Positions 1 through 9,248 of a stretch of 59,830 nucleotides of DNA are shown one piece after another. The stretch covers positions 1-59,830 of the forward strand of contig CAMAUC010000016.1 of NCBI GenBank assembly GCA_945861265.1, written 5' to 3'. A program made the translations under genes and the position numbers. The notes beneath the pieces are model-generated. The model saw only the letters and a program-made list of their open reading frames with translations. It had not been told where the DNA came from and did no database searches. Numbering within the stretch: position 1 is the stretch's first letter; each line of letters begins with the position of its first letter. The DNA comes from Rhizobium sp. Q54 (GTDB lineage Bacteria; Pseudomonadota; Alphaproteobacteria; Rhizobiales; Xanthobacteraceae).

Positions 1-1
1 G

Positions 2-397
2 CTGATGCGCAACGAGAATCTGCGCTTCATCTGCCGCGACGTCTATCTGAAGGTCGAGCGTTCCGACTCTCCGTTCACGCGCGGCTATAATGCCGGGCAG
101 GTGATCCGCGTGCCGGTGGCGCATGGCGAAGGCAACTACATCGCCGATGGCGAAACCATTGCGCGGCTGGAAGGCGAGGGGCGGGTGATGTTCCGCTACG
201 CGTCGCCGGACGGCATGATCGACCCGAACTGGAATCACAACGGCGCCATCAACGCCATTGCCGGCATCGTCAACGACAAGGGCAATGTGCTCGGCATGAT
301 GCCGCATCCGGAAAACCACGTCGAAGAAGCCATCGGCCGCACCGACGGGCGCGGGCTGTTCGCCGGTTTGACGGAAGCGTTGGAAAAGGCGACGTGA
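2..397 (+). CDS. purQ: PurQ, FGAM synthase glutaminase subunit (5'-truncated by window)
   Basis: C-terminal 131 residues of the glutamine amidotransferase subunit of phosphoribosylformylglycinamidine synthase. It supplies ammonia to PurL in step 4 of de novo purine synthesis in the cytoplasm. The reading frame is open from the window edge, so the start and the catalytic Cys lie outside. Visible are the [10 protein letters not shown] block and [18 protein letters not shown] near the end, which carries the His (and nearby acidic residue) of the class I amidotransferase triad. Its TGA overlaps the GTG of purL by four bases (GTGA), so the two subunits are probably translationally coupled. Confidence 0.95.
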   Translation: MMRNENLRFICRDVYLKVERSDSPFTRGYNAGQVIRVPVAHGEGNYIADGETIARLEGEGRVMFRYASPDGMIDPNWNHNGAINAIAGIVNDKGNVLGMMPHPENHVEEAIGRTDGRGLFAGLTEALEKAT

Positions 398-2610
398 CTG
401 TCGTGAATGCCGCCATCAAAATCACACCCGCCCTCGTCGCCGAGCATGGTCTCAAGCCCGACGAGTACCAGCGCCTGCTCGCTCTGATCGGGCGCGAGCC
501 GACATTGACCGAGCTCGGCATTTTTTCGGCGATGTGGAACGAGCATTGCTCCTACAAGTCTTCCAAGGTTCACCTGCGCGGCCTGCCGACCAAGGGTCCG
601 CATGTGATCCAGGGGCCGGGCGAAAATGCCGGCGTCATCGACATCGGCGATGGCCTGGCCTGCGTGTTCAAGATGGAGAGCCACAACCATCCGAGCTACA
701 TCGAGCCCTATCAGGGCGCGGCGACGGGCGTCGGCGGCATTTTGCGCGACGTGTTTACGATGGGCGCGCGGCCGATCGCCTGTTTGAATGCGCTGTCGTT
801 CGGCGCGCCGGAGCATGCCAAGACCCGGCATCTTGTGTCGGGCGTGGTCGCCGGCATCGGTGGCTACGGCAATTCATTTGGTGTTCCGACCGTCGGCGGC
901 TCCGTGCGCTTTCACAGCCGCTACGACGGCAACATCCTGGTCAACGCGATGGCCGTCGGCCTCGCGAAAAAGGACAAGATCTTCTACGCAGCGGCGTCCG
1001 GCGTCGGCATGCCGATCGTCTATCTCGGGTCCAAGACCGGCCGCGACGGCATTCACGGCGCGTCGATGGCCTCGGCCGAGTTCGACGACGATAGCGCCGA
1101 AAAGCGGCCGACCGTGCAGGTCGGCGATCCGTTCTCGGAAAAGCTGCTGCTCGAGGCCTGCCTCGAGATCATGGAAAAAGGCTGCGTCATTGCCATCCAG
1201 GATATGGGCGCGGCCGGACTGACATCGTCGGCGACGGAAATGGGCGCCAAGGGCGATCTCGGCGTCACGCTCGATCTCGACAAGGTGCCGTGCCGCGAAG
1301 AGGGCATGACCGCCTACGAGATGATGCTGTCGGAAAGCCAAGAGCGCATGCTGATGGTGCTCAAGCCCGACAAGGAAAAAGAGGCCGAGGCGATCTTCCG
1401 CAAATGGGGGCTCGACTTCGCCATTGTCGGCGAGACGACGCCGACCAAGCGCTTCATCGTCCGCCACAAGGGCGAGGTGATGGCGGATCTGCCGATCAAG
1501 GAATTGGGCGACAGCGCGCCGGAATACAAGCGCGCCTTCGTTACGGCCGAGAAACTGCCGGTGATCGATGCCGGCGCGGTGGAGGCGCGCGGCAGCATCG
1601 CCGATGCGCTGGAACGCATGATCGCGACGCCGGACCTGTGCTCGAAGCGCTGGGTGTGGGAGCAGTACGACCACATCATCGGCGGAAATACCGTGCAGCG
1701 GCCCGGCGGCGATGCCGCCGTGGTGCGCGTCGAGGACGGGCCGAAGGCTTTGGCGATGTGCACCGATGTGACGCCGCGTTATTGCGAAGCCAGCCCCTTC
1801 GAGGGCGGCAAGCAGGCGGTGGCGGAATGCTGGCGCAATCTCACCGCCGTTGGCGCGACGCCATTGGCGATCACCGACAATTTGAATTTCGGCAATCCGG
1901 AACGCCCCGAGATCATGGGTCAGTTCGTCGGCTGCGTACGCGGCATCTCGGAAGCCTGCAAGGCGCTCGACTTTCCGGTCGTGTCCGGCAATGTGTCGCT
2001 CTATAACGAGACCAACGGCAAGGCGATCCTGCCGACGCCGTCGATCGGCGGTATCGGGCTTATCGAGAACTTCGCCAAATCCGCGACGCTCGCCTTCAAG
2101 CGCGACGGCGACGCGATCCTTGTGGTCGGCGAGACGACGGGCTGGCTCGGCCAGTCGATCTACTTGCGCGAGATCTGCGCGCGCGAAGAAGGCGCGCCGC
2201 CGCCCGTCGATCTGATCGAGGAGCGCGAGAATGGCGACTTCGTGCGCGGCCTCATTCTCGATGGCACGGCCAGCGCGGTGCACGATTTGTCCGACGGCGG
2301 ACTTCTGGTGGCGCTTGCCGAGATGGCGATGGCGTCCGGGATCGGCGCGACACTCGAGGCGCCGCCCGACGACATCCCGGCGCATGCCTACTGGTTCGGC
2401 GAAGACCAGGCGCGCTACATCGTCACCGTGCCGGCCGGCAAGGCCGACGCTGTTCTGGCGCGCGCGCGCGACGCCAGCGTCTTGGCCTCGCGCATCGGTA
2501 CGACCGGCGGCGGAGCGCTGAAGCTTGCAGGCGAACGCCCGCTCAGCGTTGCCAATCTCAACGAACGCTCGGAAGCCTGGCTGCCGGCCTATATGGCCGG
2601 CGAAGCTTAA
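394..2610 (+). CDS. purL: PurL, FGAM synthase large subunit
   Basis: 738-aa ATP-dependent ligase converting FGAR and ammonia to FGAM together with PurQ and PurS. The length fits the small (about 720-740 aa) PurL type that needs separate PurQ. Family blocks are visible: [14 protein letters not shown] near residue 45, KMESHNHPS near 93, and [11 protein letters not shown] in the first half. A second AIRS-like half holds [16 protein letters not shown] and [11 protein letters not shown]. The GTG at 394 overlaps the purQ stop; a second GTG at 403 is possible. The stop codon overlaps the stop of the convergent marR gene in a shared TTAA. Confidence 0.97.
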   Translation: MTVVNAAIKITPALVAEHGLKPDEYQRLLALIGREPTLTELGIFSAMWNEHCSYKSSKVHLRGLPTKGPHVIQGPGENAGVIDIGDGLACVFKMESHNHPSYIEPYQGAATGVGGILRDVFTMGARPIACLNALSFGAPEHAKTRHLVSGVVAGIGGYGNSFGVPTVGGSVRFHSRYDGNILVNAMAVGLAKKDKIFYAAASGVGMPIVYLGSKTGRDGIHGASMASAEFDDDSAEKRPTVQVGDPFSEKLLLEACLEIMEKGCVIAIQDMGAAGLTSSATEMGAKGDLGVTLDLDKVPCREEGMTAYEMMLSESQERMLMVLKPDKEKEAEAIFRKWGLDFAIVGETTPTKRFIVRHKGEVMADLPIKELGDSAPEYKRAFVTAEKLPVIDAGAVEARGSIADALERMIATPDLCSKRWVWEQYDHIIGGNTVQRPGGDAAVVRVEDGPKALAMCTDVTPRYCEASPFEGGKQAVAECWRNLTAVGATPLAITDNLNFGNPERPEIMGQFVGCVRGISEACKALDFPVVSGNVSLYNETNGKAILPTPSIGGIGLIENFAKSATLAFKRDGDAILVVGETTGWLGQSIYLREICAREEGAPPPVDLIEERENGDFVRGLILDGTASAVHDLSDGGLLVALAEMAMASGIGATLEAPPDDIPAHAYWFGEDQARYIVTVPAGKADAVLARARDASVLASRIGTTGGGALKLAGERPLSVANLNERSEAWLPAYMAGEA

Positions 2611-3053
2611 GTTAGATCGCCCAATTCCCCGGTGGTGATCCGGCCGAGCAGTTTGCCGAGCGAGGCCACCTCGGCATCGCTCCATCGGTCGCGGAACAGC
2701 TCGGACGAGCGCCGCTCCAGCGTCTTGCGTACCTCGCCGACCAGGGTCAGCCCGGCTTCGGTCAGCGCGACGTAAGCCAGCCGCGCATCGCGCGGGTCGC
2801 TTTGACGCGCGACCAGGCCGGTCTTTTCCATCGGCGCCGCCATGCGGGTGACGGTCGACGGGCTGGCGTGCAGACGCTTGGCCAGATCGACGCGGGTCAG
2901 GCGCCGCAGCGGCGCCTTTTCGAGGTGCATCAGCAACAGCGCTTCGTTGAGCGCCAGGCCGTGGACGGATCCCAGTTCGCCGGAAAACCGCTCCTGGACG
3001 AGGGCTTGCGCGCGCAACAGGGTGATGACGGTGGTGAAGGGTGCTTTTGACAT
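2607..3053 (-). CDS. MarR family transcriptional regulator
   Basis: 148-aa winged-helix regulator. Residues about 30-100 fit the MarR DNA-binding domain: [12 protein letters not shown], then [22 protein letters not shown] (recognition helix), and the wing [16 protein letters not shown] with the DxR signature. The target is unknown; it is divergent from bolA and convergent with purL. No Shine-Dalgarno precedes the ATG, and a good -10 hexamer sits six bases upstream of it, so the mRNA may be leaderless. Autoregulation is plausible from the CTTG-N6-CAAG palindrome covering its -35 region. Confidence 0.9.
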   Translation of the reverse strand: MSKAPFTTVITLLRAQALVQERFSGELGSVHGLALNEALLLMHLEKAPLRRLTRVDLAKRLHASPSTVTRMAAPMEKTGLVARQSDPRDARLAYVALTEAGLTLVGEVRKTLERRSSELFRDRWSDAEVASLGKLLGRITTGELGDLT

Positions 3054-3059
3054 GAGTCT

Positions 3060-3088
3060 AGTATAGTTATTAAAGCTTGCGTATACAA
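3060..3088 (-). promoter_or_regulatory. Predicted sigma-70 promoter of the MarR gene with overlapping palindrome
   Basis: On the minus strand TTGTAT (3088-3083) and TATACT (3065-3060) are separated by exactly 17 bases. The expected start point falls on or next to the A of the ATG at 3053. The inverted repeat CTTGCGTATACAAG (3076-3089) covers the -35 hexamer and is a candidate operator for the MarR protein. This rests on sequence match only. Confidence 0.5.
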
Positions 3089-3271
3089 GTAATATTCATC
3101 GAATAAGCAATCGGTGTGGCCGCAAGCCGTTAAGGCGCGGACCGGCGCGTGGCGGGGCGGCGCTGTATCGCCCGCCGCCGCCGGAATGACATTTTTGCGT
3201 GTAAATTACGCCGACAGGGCTGCCGTGCGCGCCGGCTTCGGCGTATCGTGGCGGTCAAAGGAGTGCGGCGA

Positions 3272-3505
3272 ATGGCGATGGATGCGGGTGAAATCGAGCG
3301 GCTGATCAAGGAGGGCATCCCGGATGCCCAGATCTCGATCAAGGACCTCGCCGGCGATGGAAATCACTATTCCGCAACGGTGATCGCAGCGTCGTTTTCC
3401 GGCAAATCGCGGGTGCAGCAGCATCAACTGGTCTATCAGGCGCTGAAAGGCCAGATGGGCGGCGTCCTGCACGCTTTGGCGCTGCAAACCGGCACGCCGG
3501 GCTGA
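3272..3505 (+). CDS. BolA family protein
   Basis: 77-aa BolA-like protein. The ATG at 3272 is chosen because AAGGAG lies 8 bases upstream and because BolA proteins start this close to the domain; the open frame extends upstream without support. The fold signature is present: IPDAQISIKDLAGDGNHYSA, then RVQQHQLVYQAL with the conserved His. BolA proteins of this short class pair with monothiol glutaredoxins to bind or deliver [2Fe-2S] clusters. The next gene is exactly such a glutaredoxin, 133 bp downstream on the same strand. Confidence 0.92.
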   Translation: MAMDAGEIERLIKEGIPDAQISIKDLAGDGNHYSATVIAASFSGKSRVQQHQLVYQALKGQMGGVLHALALQTGTPG

Positions 3506-3638
3506 TATGCGCCATTAACAGCCTTTTGCGTCCGCCCCTTGGGTTTACGCCGCAAGTTAGGCTACATATATCAATTAGAAGGGCGTTCGCCGCGCCGGCA
3601 ACCGCCGCGCGACCCCTGTGACAATAGGACCGCAAGCC

Positions 3639-3971
3639 ATGGGCATCGAGCAGTTCATCGACAATGAAGTGAAAGCCAACGACGTGGTGCTGTTCATGAA
3701 GGGCACGCCGCAGTTTCCGCAATGCGGGTTCTCCGGTCAGGTCGTGCAGATCCTCGACCATCTCGGCGTCGCCTATAAGGGCCTCAACGTTCTGGAATCC
3801 GCCGACCTGCGCGACGGCATCAAGGCCTATTCGAACTGGCCGACCATTCCACAGCTCTACGTGAAGGGCGAATTCGTCGGCGGTTGCGACATCGTGCGCG
3901 AGATGTTCCAGGCCGGCGAGTTGCAGCAGGCGCTCAAGGATGCCGGCGTCGCGGTTGCCGCGCAGGCTTAA
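3639..3971 (+). CDS. grxD: Monothiol glutaredoxin, Grx4/GrxD type
   Basis: 110-aa single-domain monothiol glutaredoxin. The active site CGFS is at residues 29-32, preceded by the glutathione-contacting Lys in FMKGTP. The cis-proline segment [16 protein letters not shown] and the downstream CDIVREM are conserved. Proteins of this type assemble as dimers around a glutathione-ligated [2Fe-2S] cluster and act in Fe-S trafficking with BolA. An upstream in-frame GTG (3618) would add seven residues, but the ATG at 3639 has AGGA at a suitable distance and matches the family N-terminus. Confidence 0.95.
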   Translation: MGIEQFIDNEVKANDVVLFMKGTPQFPQCGFSGQVVQILDHLGVAYKGLNVLESADLRDGIKAYSNWPTIPQLYVKGEFVGGCDIVREMFQAGELQQALKDAGVAVAAQA

Positions 3972-3986
3972 GGCCTTCGCCTCCGG

Positions 3987-4499
3987 TCAAAGCGTCGCCG
4001 CGATCTCAACCAGCGCGGCGACCGTGTTCATGTTTCTCGCCGTGCCGGATTTCGCCGCTGGAATTTTCAGCTTCGAGCGGCCCACGCCGGTCGGGTAGTG
4101 AACGTAAATCTCGCGCTTGCCGAGTTTTATCTCTTCGTCATTGAGGCCGCCGACGCGATCCAAAGTATCGCGTGGCGGTTTTTCGTTGAGAAAGAGCGCG
4201 TAGGTAAAATTCGGCGCGGCCTTCGGGAACGGATTGGCTTTGAGGACGGCGCGCATCTCAGCGGCGGTGCGCAACAGCACGTCGATGCGCTTGCCGGCAT
4301 GGCTGCGCAAACGCATTTCCAGTTCGACTTTGACCTTTGCCGCCGCCGCCTTGCTCGCGAACACGACATTGCCGCTGGCGATATAGGTTTTCGCGCGGAG
4401 GAAGCGTGCATCGCCGCACAAGGTTTTCAAGTCGGCCATCGGCAGCTTGCCGGTACCGCCGACATTGACGGCGCGCAGCAGCGCGACGTAGATCGTCAT
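3987..4499 (-). CDS. DUF1697 family protein
   Basis: 170-aa protein starting MTIYVALLRAVNVGGTGK, the characteristic opening of DUF1697. It is followed by MADLKTLC and YIASGNVVF, also family hallmarks. The biochemical function of the family is not established. The ATG at 4499 overlaps the TGA of the upstream MBL-fold gene (ATGA), indicating a two-gene operon. The longer open frame to 4667 lies inside that upstream gene and is rejected. Confidence 0.88.
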   Translation of the reverse strand: MTIYVALLRAVNVGGTGKLPMADLKTLCGDARFLRAKTYIASGNVVFASKAAAAKVKVELEMRLRSHAGKRIDVLLRTAAEMRAVLKANPFPKAAPNFTYALFLNEKPPRDTLDRVGGLNDEEIKLGKREIYVHYPTGVGRSKLKIPAAKSGTARNMNTVAALVEIAATL

Positions 4500-5410
4500 G
4501 AGTCCGCCACGAAACGGTACGCTCCGTCCTTGCGCTCGACAAAGCCTGTGCCCGGGTAGGGCAGGTGAAAGCCGATCAGCTTTGAGCGGTCGGCGACGAG
4601 GCGGCCGAGCAGCATCTTGCGCGTCGCCACCGCTTGCTCCGGCACGTGATCGGCGAGCGGCCGCCATTCCGGATGCGCGAATGATATCAGCGGATGCGTC
4701 AGGACGTCGCCGCCGATAATCAGCCCGTCGCCGCCGGACAGCGCCAGCGCGACATGACCCTGCGTATGGCCGGGCGTGCCGACGGCGTGAATGCCGCTGA
4801 GCACTTCATCGCCGGCCTTGAACATTTTCACCCGGTCCTTGAGCGCGGCATAATTGCGCCGCGCGCCGGTGACGAAGCCGGCGCGTTCGGCCGGCAGACC
4901 GCGCGTGGCGTCGTCACCCTGCCAAAAGTCCCATTCGGTGGCGGCGACGTAGAACGTCGCGTTCGGCAGCGTCATATCGTCGAGATCGTCGACCGCGCCC
5001 CACAGATGATCGGGGTGGCCGTGGGTGAAAATGACTTTGGTGATTTTCGATTTATCGATACCGGCGCTTTTGAGATTGTCCCACAATTTGCCGGCGGTCG
5101 GCATGAAGCGGTCGCCCGATCCCATGTCGATCAGGATGAGATCGCTACCCGCGCGAATGAGCGTGATGTTGGTCGGCGAATCGTATGTCTCGCCGGTCTG
5201 ACCGGCGGATTTCAGCAAGGCCGCGCGCTGCTCGGGCGTGGCGTCGGGCGCCAGAAAAGCGGTCGGCAGCACCAGATGGCCGTCGCTGACCACCGTGATC
5301 TCGAACGCGCCGTGCTTGAAGGCGTGCGGCGCGGCGGCAAAGGCCGGCCATGAATGGGCCGCCGCGGTGGCGGCGGTGGCGGCAAGCAAAGTGCGGCGGG
5401 TGAGGGGCAT
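4496..5410 (-). CDS. Exported MBL-fold metallo-hydrolase
   Basis: 304-aa metallo-beta-lactamase superfamily protein. The N-terminus MPLTRRTLLAATAATAAAHS followed by an Ala-rich stretch ending AFA-AA resembles a Tat or Sec signal peptide, so a periplasmic location is likely. The zinc-binding motif THGHPDHLWG (HxHxDH) is near residue 130, with GTPGHTQGH and the bridging Asp region IIGGDVLTHPL downstream. The substrate is unknown; relatives include quorum-quenching lactonases and other hydrolases. It is the first gene of an operon with the DUF1697 gene. Confidence 0.88.
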   Translation of the reverse strand: MPLTRRTLLAATAATAAAHSWPAFAAAPHAFKHGAFEITVVSDGHLVLPTAFLAPDATPEQRAALLKSAGQTGETYDSPTNITLIRAGSDLILIDMGSGDRFMPTAGKLWDNLKSAGIDKSKITKVIFTHGHPDHLWGAVDDLDDMTLPNATFYVAATEWDFWQGDDATRGLPAERAGFVTGARRNYAALKDRVKMFKAGDEVLSGIHAVGTPGHTQGHVALALSGGDGLIIGGDVLTHPLISFAHPEWRPLADHVPEQAVATRKMLLGRLVADRSKLIGFHLPYPGTGFVERKDGAYRFVADS

Positions 5411-5466
5411 GACAGCGGCGCCTTGTTACGGGACGCCGCCGTTCTACGCTTTGGCGCCGGCTTCGG

Positions 5467-5703
5467 CTATGCCCGCAGGCGCTGCATGATCACATAAACC
5501 AGCGCCAGAATGACGGCCAGCCCGATAAGGCTCGGCGTCGGCACCGCATTGGCGAATTTGGTGACGTTGTCGGCGACCGACAGCACGAACATGCCGGAGT
5601 TCTGTCCGAGGATCAGGAAGATCAGCATGATCGCCAGAATGCCGGCAAAAGCGAGTTCGACGAAGGCCCACACATAGGTCTTGGCTTTATCGAGGACGTC
5701 CAT
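5467..5703 (-). CDS. Small membrane protein (paralogue A)
   Basis: 78-aa protein starting MDVLDKAKTYVWAFVELA with two hydrophobic segments: roughly residues 14-34 (AFAGILAIMLIFLILG) and 57-73 (LIGLAVILALVYVIM). I do not recognise a named family. It aligns along its whole length with the next upstream gene (5855-6088): a K-S/T-W/Y-V N-terminus, first helix, G-N-S/L linker, V-A-N-V/I core, a PS/SN-L-I/V-G-L hinge and a second helix. The two appear to be tandem duplicates. The start is set by this alignment. Confidence 0.75.
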   Translation of the reverse strand: MDVLDKAKTYVWAFVELAFAGILAIMLIFLILGQNSGMFVLSVADNVTKFANAVPTPSLIGLAVILALVYVIMQRLRA

Positions 5704-5786
5704 GATCGTTCCCCCTGACGACGCGCAGAGGCGCAGGGTCATCGCTTGCCCGCGCCGTTCCACGATTATGTTTTTGGTAGGATGCT

Positions 5787-5808
5787 GGGTGGGGAAAATC
5801 CCCACCCA
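5787..5808 (-). other. Perfect hairpin between the two small membrane-protein genes
   Basis: GGGTGGGG and CCCCACCC form an 8-bp perfect stem around a five-base A/T loop. It lies in the 151-bp gap between the two paralogues, downstream of the first one. It is not followed by a T-run on the minus strand, so it looks more like an mRNA-processing or stabilising hairpin than a classical terminator. Confidence 0.5.
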
Positions 5809-5854
5809 ACCGGGCCGGCGGTTTTAACCCACCGGCAGTTGCAAGGCCGCGCGA

Positions 5855-6088
5855 CTAGGCCAGGGAGCGATTGGAGAAGAGATACAGAATGACGCCGAGG
5901 GCGATCAGGCCGACGAGGCCATTCGATCCCAGGTCCTTCACCATCGCGACGATATTGGCGACCACGCCGCCAAAGAACGGCAGGTTGGAGCCAACCAGCA
6001 GCGACGCAACGATGGCGAAAGCCAGCAGCATCAGACCGATTTCGGTCAACGAACCAACCCAACTCTTCACGTTGTTAAGCGCGTTCAT
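5855..6088 (-). CDS. Small membrane protein (paralogue B)
   Basis: 77-aa protein with two predicted membrane segments, about residues 15-36 (IGLMLLAFAIVASLLVG) and 56-72 (GLVGLIALGVILYLF). The ATG at 6088 is chosen over the ATG at 6094 because AGGGGGA sits at a usable distance only for the inner start. It is homologous to the gene at 5467-5703 and probably co-transcribed with it. The function is unknown. Confidence 0.75.
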   Translation of the reverse strand: MNALNNVKSWVGSLTEIGLMLLAFAIVASLLVGSNLPFFGGVVANIVAMVKDLGSNGLVGLIALGVILYLFSNRSLA

Positions 6089-6229
6089 GAGCATATCCCC
6101 CTATATAGGTTTCTTAGCGCCCCGTGATTACTAAATGTGCCGGTTGCCCGCAAGATGGGCACAATATCCAGTATATATTTGGAATAAATCTGGGCTCGCT
6201 GCTATGCGGGAAGCCCTTGTCCGCGAAAG

Positions 6230-6260
6230 CAAAAACCCCCGCCGGACGGGCGGGGGTTTA
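6230..6260 (-). terminator. Rho-independent terminator of rpsD
   Basis: On the minus strand AACCCCCGCC, a five-base loop and GGCGGGGGTT are followed by further T residues. It lies about 35 bases past the rpsD stop codon. The GC-rich stem plus U-tract is a textbook intrinsic terminator. Confidence 0.85.
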
Positions 6261-6295
6261 CGACTTTAGCAGGGGATAAGTCGGCTAATTCACAA

Positions 6296-6913
6296 TTATC
6301 GCGAGTAATATTCGACCACCAGATGCGGTTCCATCTGCACCGGATAGGGCACATCGGTGAACACCGGGATTCGCGACATCTTGGCGGTGAGCTTGCCGCC
6401 GTCGACATCGATGTAATCGGGAACGTCGCGCTCGCTGAGCGCCTGGGCTTCCAGCACCAGGTTCATCTGCTGCGACTTTTCCTTCACTTCGACAAGTTCG
6501 CCGACCTTGACGCGATAGCTCGAAATGTTGACCTTCTTGCCGTTCACCTTGACGTGGCCGTGGTTGATGAACTGGCGCGCGGCGAACACGGTCGGCACGA
6601 ACTTGGCGCGGTACACGACCGCGTCGAGACGGCGCTCCAGGAGGCCGATCATGTTGGCGCCCGAGTCACCCTTCATGCGGATGGCTTCGTCGTAAATGCC
6701 GCGGAACTGCTTCTCGGAAATGTTGCCGTAATAGCCGCGCAGTTTCTGCTTGGCCTTGAGCTGCACGCCGTAGTCGGAGAGCTTGCTCTTGCGGCGCTGG
6801 CCGTGCTGGCCGGGGCCGTATTCGCGCCGGTTCACCGGCGACTTCGGACGGCCCCAGATGTTCTGGCCCATCCGGCGGTCGAGTTTGTACTTGGATTCCA
6901 TACGCTTGGTCAT
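6296..6913 (-). CDS. rpsD: 30S ribosomal protein S4
   Basis: 205-aa primary 16S rRNA-binding protein that nucleates assembly of the 30S body. The start [20 protein letters not shown] and the following [16 protein letters not shown] match alphaproteobacterial S4. The S4 RNA-binding domain is visible around residues 95-155, including [18 protein letters not shown]. The gene stands alone rather than in the alpha operon, as is usual in this group. It is preceded by a long structured leader (6961-7013) and followed by an intrinsic terminator. Confidence 0.98.
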   Translation of the reverse strand: MTKRMESKYKLDRRMGQNIWGRPKSPVNRREYGPGQHGQRRKSKLSDYGVQLKAKQKLRGYYGNISEKQFRGIYDEAIRMKGDSGANMIGLLERRLDAVVYRAKFVPTVFAARQFINHGHVKVNGKKVNISSYRVKVGELVEVKEKSQQMNLVLEAQALSERDVPDYIDVDGGKLTAKMSRIPVFTDVPYPVQMEPHLVVEYYSR

Positions 6914-6960
6914 CGCGTCCTCGTTTTGTGCATCGATTTTGTGAGGAACCGCGCCCTCCT

Positions 6961-7013
6961 CTGTCCCGGGGGTAACCCCGGAACCGACAGGTGAGCCCTT
7001 AAAGCGTAAGGGC
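6961..7013 (-). promoter_or_regulatory. Structured rpsD leader
   Basis: Two adjacent inverted repeats precede rpsD. One has outer arms CTGTC/GACAG (6961-6965, 6986-6990) enclosing a CGGGG/CCCCG stem. The other is GCCCTTA-N5-TAAGGGC (6995-7013). S4 is a known autogenous repressor in other bacteria, so these could be a leader control element. The same sequences could also be a terminator for upstream transcription. The rest of the 360-bp gap to 7273 shows nothing I can assign. Confidence 0.35.
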
Positions 7014-7273
7014 CTCCCACGGGTGCGAAACGCCTGAACGGGTTCGAAATGCCCCGACAGGTGGGCGGGTTTTAGGGGTGATCGTCGCGAGTGTCAAACG
7101 CAGGCGGCGGGCGTCCGGCGGCTACGACAATAGTCTAGTTTTTGCCGGTTTTTGGCGATTCTGCCTTGCCGGAGCCATTTTCCTCCCCCATTAAAGCCGC
7201 GTCAGGACGGGCCCCTCTGGCAGCCATGTGGCTGTGATGTCGTATTGACCTCACAAGAGGGACATTTGCCGCC

Positions 7274-7894
7274 ATGTTGGAATACCTTTCGCTATCGCCC
7301 GAAGCGCTCGCTGCCTTCGCCCAGGTCATCATGATCGATCTGGTGCTGGCGGGCGACAATGCCGTGGTCATTGGTCTCGCCGCCGCCGGCCTGCCGGCCG
7401 AGCAACGCGCCAAGGCGGTGCTGGCCGGTGTGCTCGCCGCCACCGTGCTGCGCATTGCCTTTGCCAGCGTCGCAATCGAACTTCTGGAAATCGTCGGTCT
7501 GCTGCTCGCCGGCGGCATTCTGCTGCTGTGGGTGAGCTGGAAGATGTGGCGCGAATTGCGCTCGGCGCGCAATCATGGCCACGCGGAGGCCAACGACAAC
7601 GCGCCGCCCAAGACCTTCGCGCAGGCGGCCTGGCAGATCGTGCTCGCCGATATTTCGATGTCGCTCGACAACGTGCTGGCGGTGGCCGGCGCCGCCCGCG
7701 ACCATCCGGTGGCGCTGTATTTCGGTCTCGGCCTGTCGATCGTGCTGATGGGCGTGGCGGCGAACTACATCGCTGGCTTGCTCAACAAGCACCGTTGGAT
7801 CGCCTATGTCGGACTCGCGATCATTCTCTATGTCGCCGGCGACATGATCTGGCGCGGCGCGCTGGAAGTGCGGGCCGAAGCGTTTACCGGTTAA
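7274..7894 (+). CDS. TerC/YjbE family integral membrane protein
   Basis: 206-aa polytopic membrane protein. The two half-repeats of the TerC fold are visible: IMIDLVLAGDNAVVIGLAA near residue 19 and IVLADISMSLDNVLAVAGA near 122. Each carries the conserved D-N-V/A acidic motif within a helix. Relatives have been linked to metal (notably Mn) export or tellurium resistance; the substrate here is not known. Its stop codon overlaps that of the convergent murI in TTAA. I found no manganese riboswitch in the 137 bases before the start. Confidence 0.88.
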   Translation: MLEYLSLSPEALAAFAQVIMIDLVLAGDNAVVIGLAAAGLPAEQRAKAVLAGVLAATVLRIAFASVAIELLEIVGLLLAGGILLLWVSWKMWRELRSARNHGHAEANDNAPPKTFAQAAWQIVLADISMSLDNVLAVAGAARDHPVALYFGLGLSIVLMGVAANYIAGLLNKHRWIAYVGLAIILYVAGDMIWRGALEVRAEAFTG

Positions 7895-8673
7895 AAGCCG
7901 TATTGCGCCAATGCTCCGGCCAGATGAGGGGCGGGCGCGCGGCCGGACGTGAAGAAGATGCGCGGCCGCTCGCCAACAGGTCCGGGCGGCCGTTCGCGCA
8001 AAAGGTCAGCAACGCGGCGTGCGATGGCCGGCGCCGGATCGAGCCAATCGACCGGCCATGCCTGCAGTGCGCGAAAGCGATCGAGCAGCAGCGGGTAATG
8101 CGTGCAGGCCAGCACGATGGTGTCGGTGTAATGCTCCGGCGGGCCTTCGCCGAAGCATGGCGCGATTTCAGATTTGATGTCGGCATCGGAGGCCGGCGTG
8201 CCGGCCAATTCCATCTCGGCATAGGTGGCGAGTTTCGGCGAACCGACCAGCACGACGTCGCAGTCGCCGGCGAATTCGCGGATCAGCGCGCGGGTATATT
8301 CGCGGCTGACGGTCGATTGTGTGCCGAGCACGGCGATGCGTTTGGATTTCGATTGGGCGCAGGCCGGCTTGATCGCCGGCACGGTGCCGACGAAGGGCAC
8401 TGTGTACGCCGCGCGCAATTGCGCCAGCGCCAGGGTCGACGCGGTGTTGCAGGCGATGACGACGAGGTCCGGTTTGTGCTCGGCAATCGCCTTGCCGACG
8501 ACATCGACGATGCGCGCGATCAAGGCCGCTTCCGGCTGGTTGCCATAGGGAAAGCCGGCATCGTCGGCGACATAGATATAACGCGCATCGGGCCGCGCCC
8601 GCACGACTTCGCGGAACACGGTCAGGCCGCCGACGCCGGAATCAAAAATGAGAACGGTCGCCGCTTCGCTCAT
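7891..8673 (-). CDS. murI: Glutamate racemase
   Basis: 260-aa cytoplasmic racemase making D-glutamate for peptidoglycan. The first catalytic Cys is in VIACNTAST (Cys75) and the second in LACTHYPLL near residue 190. The N-terminal FDSGVGGLTV and DDAGFPYG segments are also diagnostic. The ATG overlaps the stop codon of the upstream hydrolase gene (ATGA), so the two are likely coupled. Confidence 0.96.
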   Translation of the reverse strand: MSEAATVLIFDSGVGGLTVFREVVRARPDARYIYVADDAGFPYGNQPEAALIARIVDVVGKAIAEHKPDLVVIACNTASTLALAQLRAAYTVPFVGTVPAIKPACAQSKSKRIAVLGTQSTVSREYTRALIREFAGDCDVVLVGSPKLATYAEMELAGTPASDADIKSEIAPCFGEGPPEHYTDTIVLACTHYPLLLDRFRALQAWPVDWLDPAPAIARRVADLLRERPPGPVGERPRIFFTSGRAPAPHLAGALAQYGF

Positions 8674-9227
8674 AGCCGCGCCAGCAACTGGCCAAGCAGC
8701 AGCAGGCCCTGCGGCCAGTATTGCAGCTTCGAGGCTGAATTGATGTGGCCCTGCTCGCCGACATCGCAGAAGTCCGCGCCCCAGCCTTGCGCGAACCGCT
8801 CAGCGCGCGCCACGCTGACATAAGGGTCGTTGGTGCTGGCGACGACGAGGGCGGGCACCGGAAAACGGGCGAGCGGGATCGGTTCAAAGCCGTATAGATT
8901 CTCGGGCAAATGTGTCCTGTCTTCGACATCGGAGGGCGCGACGAGCAGGGCGGCGACAACCCGGCCGGGGTTGTTGCGCGTTGCCCAATGCGCGGCCAGC
9001 GAACAGGACAGGCTATGGCAGATCAGCACCGCCGGCCGGGTGCCGCCGTCGATCGCCGCTTCCAAGCGCGCCAGCCAGTCGGACATCACCGGCGCCTCCC
9101 AGTCGTCCTGCAAGACGCGGGTGGCGTTGCGGAAGGCGAGACACCAGTAAGACTGCCAGTGATCGACGCCGGAATTGCCGAGGCCGGGAAGCACCAGGAA
9201 GTCGTAATCGTTGGTGGCGTCACGCAT
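8670..9227 (-). CDS. RBBP9/YdeN-type serine hydrolase
   Basis: 185-aa single-domain alpha/beta hydrolase. PGLGNSGVDHWQSYW at the N-terminus, the nucleophile elbow CHSLSC near residue 71, the acid segment ASTNDPYV and GEQGHINSASKL with the catalytic His all match the RBBP9/YdeN family. The substrate is unknown. It is translationally coupled to murI downstream. The 49-bp palindromic repeat and the purB stop lie just upstream of it. Confidence 0.88.
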   Translation of the reverse strand: MRDATNDYDFLVLPGLGNSGVDHWQSYWCLAFRNATRVLQDDWEAPVMSDWLARLEAAIDGGTRPAVLICHSLSCSLAAHWATRNNPGRVVAALLVAPSDVEDRTHLPENLYGFEPIPLARFPVPALVVASTNDPYVSVARAERFAQGWGADFCDVGEQGHINSASKLQYWPQGLLLLGQLLARL

Positions 9228-9248
9228 GCTTTAGGCGCTCTTTAAATC

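Noticed and set aside
7135-7273. Manganese (yybP-ykoY) riboswitch before the TerC-family gene
   Set aside because: The conserved core of that riboswitch is not present.
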